The position numbers were made by a program, and so were the translations under genes. Shown in pieces: positions 60,588 to 64,000 of a stretch of DNA of 64,000 nt (position 1 is the first letter of the stretch; each line of letters starts with the position of its first letter). Source of the stretch: Labilithrix sp. (GTDB taxonomy: Bacteria > Myxococcota_A > Polyangia > Polyangiales > Polyangiaceae). The notes under the pieces were generated by a model. The model ran no database searches, was not told the DNA's origin, and saw nothing but the letters and a program-made list of their open reading frames with translations. Where the stretch lies: the NCBI GenBank assembly GCA_019637155.1, contig JAHBWE010000012.1, positions 124,001-188,000 of the forward strand, read 5' to 3'.

Positions 60588-61313
60588 ATGCGTCGCGGTC
60601 GACAGGTTCCCCTCTTCCCCGCCAAGGCGTCGCGTGCCGGGAGAGGTGGGCGGCGAGCGCGACCGGAGCGGCGCGGCTTCGTGAAGCACGTCACGCGGAA
60701 GCCCCACCATCGGGACCATCCGCTCCACGTCTCGATGAAGCGTGTCCCCGTGGGCCCGAGCTTTCGCGCCGAGCGCGTGCACGCCGCCATCGTCGGGCAG
60801 ATCGCCGCGTGTGTCGCACGCGGGGTGCGCGTCGTGCACTACTCCGTGCAGCATGACCACCTCCATCTCCTCGTCGAAGCCGACGACAAAAAGGAGGCCG
60901 CGCGGCGTCTCCAGCTCCTCTTCTCTCGCATCGCCTTCGCCGTGAACCGCGTCTCCCACCGCCACGGCTCGCTCTTTCGCGACCGCCACCATCGCCGCGC
61001 GCTCTCCTCACCCAGCGAGACGCGCAACGTCCTCGTCTACCTGTTCTTCAACGCGCGCAAGCACGACATCCAGCACGGCCGCGCCACCAACGCCTCCTTC
61101 GAGCTCGACCCGATGACCTCGGCACCTTGGTTCGACGCCTGGCAACCCGTCGCACGACCGCCACCAGAAGCTTTTGCTCGCGCTCGCGCTCCGAGAGCTT
61201 CTCCTCCAACCGCAACACCCCGCACCTGGATGGCATCCGAAGGCTGGCTCCGCGCAGGAGGACCGATCGCCTTCCACGAGATCCCCTCCATCCCCCGCTT
61301 CCTCCTCCGCTAA
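60588..61313 (+). CDS. REP-associated tyrosine transposase, second copy
   Basis: 241 residues from the ATG at 60588. The HUH motif VQHDHLHLLVEADD and the probable Tyr in VLVYLFFNARKH are intact. By eye it differs from copy 1 at seven positions over about 220 aligned residues (for example Ala to Pro in RARPERRG, Tyr to His in RKPHHRDH, His to Leu near the end) and has a single N-terminal AKASRAG unit instead of three. The similarity suggests recent duplication or gene conversion. Confidence 0.88.
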   Translation: MRRGRQVPLFPAKASRAGRGGRRARPERRGFVKHVTRKPHHRDHPLHVSMKRVPVGPSFRAERVHAAIVGQIAACVARGVRVVHYSVQHDHLHLLVEADDKKEAARRLQLLFSRIAFAVNRVSHRHGSLFRDRHHRRALSSPSETRNVLVYLFFNARKHDIQHGRATNASFELDPMTSAPWFDAWQPVARPPPEAFARARAPRASPPTATPRTWMASEGWLRAGGPIAFHEIPSIPRFLLR

Positions 61314-61433
61314 CCGCTCGCCGCCCCTTCACCACCGGACTACCGCAGCCGGCGCGCGAGCGATTCGCTGCGAACGGCCGGATGATGCGGCGTCTCCGTG
61401 ACGCGCGAGGTCGGGGCGTCGGAGCGGAGCGGC

Positions 61434-62558
61434 TCACTCGATGATCAGGATGTCCTGCGAATCGAACGGGATGCCGTAGATCTTCCCGTCGGGCGCGCGT
61501 ACTCCGCCGGACCACTTCTCGTTGCCCACGAGCTCGGAAGCGCCCAGCGTGCTGCGCGTGGCCGTGCCCGACGCGGGGTCGACGATCAAGATGTCGGGGG
61601 CGGAGAGCGGTATGGCGTAGATCAACCCGTCGGTCCCGACGACACCACCGGTCCACTTGTCGTCACCCGCGAGGTTCGCACCCAAGAGCGCGGTCGTGCC
61701 GGGTCCGGTCACGACGTTGCGCCACTTCCACGGGCCGGAGAGATCGTCCGTCTTCAACGACTCGCGCCAGGCGACCCCCGCGGCGGGGTCGATGATCAGG
61801 AAGTCGACGCTGTCGTGCGGGACGGCGTAGATCCGTCCGTCCACGCCGAGAGCGCCGCCCTGCCATTTCCGCGCACTGCCGCCGAGCGGGCCCGCGTCCA
61901 TGTCGCTGCGCGTGACGGTGCCGGCGTCCGGATCGAGGATCAGGATGTCCGTGCTGCCCTGCGGGATGCCGTAGATCTTGTCGTCCGGCCCGAGCACGCC
62001 GCCATACCATTTGCTGTTGCCGTTCAACACGTCGGGCGCTGACGTCATGGACGTACGGACGGCGGTGCCCCTCTCCGGATCGATGATCAGCACGTCGGAG
62101 CTCGAGTACGGGATGCCGTAGATCTTCCCGTCCGGCCCGAGCACACCGCCGCTCCACTTCGCGCCGCCCGCGAGCACGCCCGCGCCCGCGCCCATGTCGC
62201 TGCGCGTCGCGGTGCCGGCGACCGGATCGATGATCAACACGTCGGGGCTCGAGTACGGGATGCCGTAGATCTTCCCGTCCGGCCCGAGCACACCGCCGCT
62301 CCACTTCGCGCCGCCCAGCAGCGAAGAGCCCAGCGTGTTGCGCCGCGCCTTCTTGCCCGCCCCCGCATCGATCGCATCGATCGCATCGATCGCGTCGGCC
62401 ACGTCGACGTCCGCCGCGCCGGAGTCTGCGTCGTCGGTCGGGTTCGCGTCACCGCCGAACGAGCCGCAAGCCCACGCCGCCGCGACGAGCGTGAGGGAGA
62501 CGCCGAAGAGCGCTCCGCGCACAGCTCGTGTTCGGCGCGCGAGCGTCATTCGACCCAT
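61434..62558 (-). CDS. Lipoprotein with seven propeller-type repeats
   Basis: A 374-residue protein. The signal ends at lipid Cys31 (LVAAAWAC). An Asp/Ala linker contains the repeat DAIDAIDAIDAG, coded by a 12-base tandem repeat (about 62367-62398). About seven units of some 45-50 residues follow, each like KWSGGVLGPDGKIYGIP, S-x-D-x-LIIDP and GTATRSDM; the fifth is degenerate (KWRNVVTGPGTT). The arrangement predicts a beta-propeller on the cell surface. The first two units are nearly identical even in DNA, which points to recent internal duplication. Ligand unknown. Confidence 0.8.
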   Translation of the reverse strand: MGRMTLARRTRAVRGALFGVSLTLVAAAWACGSFGGDANPTDDADSGAADVDVADAIDAIDAIDAGAGKKARRNTLGSSLLGGAKWSGGVLGPDGKIYGIPYSSPDVLIIDPVAGTATRSDMGAGAGVLAGGAKWSGGVLGPDGKIYGIPYSSSDVLIIDPERGTAVRTSMTSAPDVLNGNSKWYGGVLGPDDKIYGIPQGSTDILILDPDAGTVTRSDMDAGPLGGSARKWQGGALGVDGRIYAVPHDSVDFLIIDPAAGVAWRESLKTDDLSGPWKWRNVVTGPGTTALLGANLAGDDKWTGGVVGTDGLIYAIPLSAPDILIVDPASGTATRSTLGASELVGNEKWSGGVRAPDGKIYGIPFDSQDILIIE

Positions 62559-62585
62559 CTTAGACGGCGCGCGAGCGCGCCGCGA

Positions 62586-62954
62586 TCAGACCGATTGCAA
62601 GCGAACCGCTGTGCCGTACGCGAGCACCTCGGTCGTGCCTTGGCCGAACTCGGTGGCGTCGTAGCGCATGCCGATGATGGCGTGCGCGCCCAGCGCCTCC
62701 GCGTGCGACAGCATCTCGACGTAGGCGTCGTGGCGGGCGGCCTCGCAGACGTCGACGTACTCCTTGATGTTGCCGCCGGCGAGCTGCTTGATCGAGCCGA
62801 CGAACCCCGCGCCGAAGCTGACGGAGCGCACGATCACGCCGCGAACGATGCCGAGGTAGCCGACGATCTTGTGGCCCGCGACGTCGTTGCCCGTCGTCAC
62901 GATGACCTTCTCGGTCCGCTCGGCGCCGGAGCGGTAGGGGGAGCTCGTGTCCAT
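62586..62954 (-). CDS. YbjQ/UPF0145-family protein
   Basis: A 122-residue protein with the YbjQ pattern: VIVTTGNDVAGHKIVGYLGIVRGVIVRS, SIKQLAGGNIKEYVDVCEAARHDAYVEMLSHAEALGAHAIIGMRYDATEFG and a final VLAYGTAVRL. These small proteins form pentameric rings and have heavy-metal-binding-like domains; their role is unknown. Length is typical. Confidence 0.9.
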   Translation of the reverse strand: MDTSSPYRSGAERTEKVIVTTGNDVAGHKIVGYLGIVRGVIVRSVSFGAGFVGSIKQLAGGNIKEYVDVCEAARHDAYVEMLSHAEALGAHAIIGMRYDATEFGQGTTEVLAYGTAVRLQSV

Positions 62955-62964
62955 GACGTGAGAC

Positions 62965-63258
62965 TCAAGGGATCTGGTCGCAGGTCCCTTTGTGATCGCT
63001 CTCGTTGCAGTCGCTGCCGCACGAGTCGTAGCAGTCGCAGTACGACTTCGCGCAGGCCTCGCAGTCGGCCTTCTTCGCCGAGATCACCGCCGCGCTCACG
63101 CACGCGCTGAACTTCTCGCTGCAGCTCGCCTCCTCGTCCGACGAGCACGTCCCGCCCGAGCACCCCGCCTGCGCCGCGACGACCCCGAACGATCCCACCA
63201 CGACCGCCCCGACGACGCCGAGAGTCCCGAGCGCCCGAAGGACTTCGCGAGCGATCAT
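62965..63258 (-). CDS. Small exported cysteine-rich protein
   Basis: A 97-residue protein. The signal peptide IAREVLRALGTLGVVGAVVVGSFGVVAAQAGC is long and ends at a Cys that could be lipidated. The mature part has about ten Cys (CSSDEEASC, ACVSAAVISAKKADCEACAKSYCDCYDSCGSDC), so it is probably disulfide-rich. The start overlaps the stop of the zinc-type gene by four bases. No family is recognised. Confidence 0.7.
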   Translation of the reverse strand: MIAREVLRALGTLGVVGAVVVGSFGVVAAQAGCSGGTCSSDEEASCSEKFSACVSAAVISAKKADCEACAKSYCDCYDSCGSDCNESDHKGTCDQIP

Positions 63259-63524
63259 CCGACCGCGCGGCGTTCGCGGGTGAAGGCCGATTGAAGGCGC
63301 TCCGCGAGCTCGTCGCGGTTCTCGATGGAAGGGACCGCGCGGCGGGTGGAGGAGCGGCGCTCGCCGAAGGCCATCCGCAGGTCCGCGACGGTGCGGAGGT
63401 CCGCCTTCGAGCGGGCGTGCATCAACGCGTGCGAGCCACAGAGGGTCGCCTCGCTCCCGCCGCGGAGCTGGACGATCGCGAGCATCCGCTCGTCGCAGAC
63501 GCCGCAGACGGCGCAGGATTTCAT
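63255..63524 (-). CDS. Small Cys-motif (zinc-binding) protein
   Basis: 89 residues from the ATG at 63522-63524 (MKSCAVCGVCDERMLAIVQL). The CxxCxxC start, and a later LCGSH, form a likely zinc site. The rest is basic and helical (ARSKADLRTVADLRMAFGERRSSTRR; DELAERLQSAFTRERR). A start 13 codons upstream is possible but lacks a ribosome-binding site. Coupled to the next gene (ATGA, 63255-63258). No function is recognised. Confidence 0.6.
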   Translation of the reverse strand: MKSCAVCGVCDERMLAIVQLRGGSEATLCGSHALMHARSKADLRTVADLRMAFGERRSSTRRAVPSIENRDELAERLQSAFTRERRAVG

Positions 63525-63627
63525 CGGTGCTTCGGGATTTTCGGCGCGCTTCCTACGGTCCATCCCTCACCGTTCGCACGCGCGGCATCGGCGGGCCAAG
63601 AAAACGGGAGTGCGATATAAACCGTCC

Positions 63628-64000
63628 ATGGCCCTCTATCTCGTCACCGGCGGCGCTGGCTTCATCGGTTCCTCGATCGCAGAGGCCCTCCTCGCCAAAG
63701 GCGAGAAGGTCCGCATCCTCGACGACTTCTCGACCGGTCGCCGCTCGAACCTCGAGTCCCTCAAGGGCAACGTCGAGGTGATCGAAGGCACGATCGTCGA
63801 CCCCGAGACGGTGAAGAAGGCCGTCCAAGGCGTCGAGGTCATCTTCCACGAGGCCGCGCTCGCGTCGGTCGCCCGCTCGGTCGAGAACCCCGGCATCTCC
63901 ATGCTCGCCAACGTGCAGGGCACCACGGTGGTGCTCGACGCCGCGCGCCACGCGAAGGTCCGGCGCGTCGTCTTCGCCGCGAGCTCTTCCGCGTACGGGG
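63628..64000 (+). CDS. NAD-dependent sugar epimerase/dehydratase, cut by the edge
   Basis: The first 124 residues of an extended SDR. The Rossmann motif TGGAGFIGS is at 7-15, DDFSTGRRSNL at about 32-42 (binding NAD by the Asp pair), EAALASVARSVENP with the family-typical A-A-x-x-S-V-x-x-S-V-x-x-P, and FAASSSAYG with the catalytic Ser/Thr. This matches UDP-glucose or UDP-GlcNAc 4-epimerases (GalE/WbpP type). A TATAAA at 63616-63621 may be the -10. The active-site Tyr-x-x-x-Lys lies beyond the window. Confidence 0.9.
   Translation, partial: MALYLVTGGAGFIGSSIAEALLAKGEKVRILDDFSTGRRSNLESLKGNVEVIEGTIVDPETVKKAVQGVEVIFHEAALASVARSVENPGISMLANVQGTTVVLDAARHAKVRRVVFAASSSAYG

Larger units (their letters stand above)
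60474..61313 (+). mobile_element. RAYT element, copy 2
   Basis: Starts with TCCACAGGTTGTCCC (60474-60488), identical to copy 1, and continues to the stop at 61313. The coding part is almost the same as copy 1 from the shared AKASRAG onwards. Downstream sequences differ, so the common unit ends at about the stop codon. Confidence 0.65.

Overview
The window is high-GC DNA that reads like a chromosome of a predatory or soil Myxococcota (Polyangia-like, formerly Deltaproteobacteria). The signs are a eukaryotic-type Ser/Thr kinase, many Cys-anchored lipoproteins, PEGA and HEAT-repeat proteins, a MYXO-CTERM-like sorting tail, ATP-dependent DNA ligase, DUF418 and PrsW membrane proteins, and genes packed with ATGA, GTGA and TGATG overlaps. 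Assignment below phylum is inference.

Left part (1 to about 13.64 kb): one end of an integrated mobile element. A 563-residue large serine recombinase (11946-13637) has its last codons inside the 3' end of a tRNA-Glu(TTC) gene (13609-13680), so the tRNA 3' end is probably the attachment site. The other end lies left of the window. Reading leftwards, the minus strand carries small unknown proteins, a DUF932 protein, a Rad52-type annealing protein, a macro-domain protein and a RecB/Cas4-like PD-(D/E)XK nuclease with an Fe-S cysteine pattern. The annealase plus nuclease look like a phage-style recombination module. A second minus-strand operon of four unknown overlapping genes (7082-8938) faces a plus-strand set: a small HTH protein, two unknown proteins, a small ORF, then the recombinase. 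No virion or conjugation genes are visible, so prophage versus integrative element cannot be decided.

Middle part (13.7 to 42.9 kb): chromosomal housekeeping and envelope genes. They include an SDR, a PEGA protein, a Ser/Thr kinase, rpsT, a PrsW-like protease, DNA ligase with an outer-membrane protein and YacG, a class A beta-lactamase-like hydrolase, a large HdrD-like membrane Fe-S oxidoreductase, a DUF4011-type helicase-nuclease, lipoproteins, a HEAT-repeat protein, a secreted alpha/beta hydrolase, a hemerythrin and AraC pair, and two thioredoxin-fold lipoproteins.

Right part (42.9 to 64 kb): two nearly identical REP-associated tyrosine transposase (RAYT) copies (44009-44788 and 60588-61313), each preceded by a conserved upstream block and by a repeat-rich gene-free stretch. 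The first stretch holds about seven tandem copies of a roughly 101-bp unit. Another array of about 100-bp period lies at 39431-39830. Between the RAYTs are a four-gene operon (SDR, QueA-like, YhaO-like nuclease, YhaN-like ATPase), a MYXO-CTERM-like protein, a DUF418 gene split by a frame change, a ferritin-like lipoprotein, an XRE-cupin regulator with DUF2288, a TerB-like protein, a GST and a c-type cytochrome lipoprotein. The window ends in an NAD-dependent sugar epimerase cut by the edge.

The most notable signals are: four related palindromes inserted in different frames and both orientations in one mobile-element gene; the RAYT and roughly 100-bp repeat landscape; a shared palindrome-plus-block motif in front of two divergent gene pairs that may mark a small XRE-cupin regulon; and the overlap of recombinase and tRNA.
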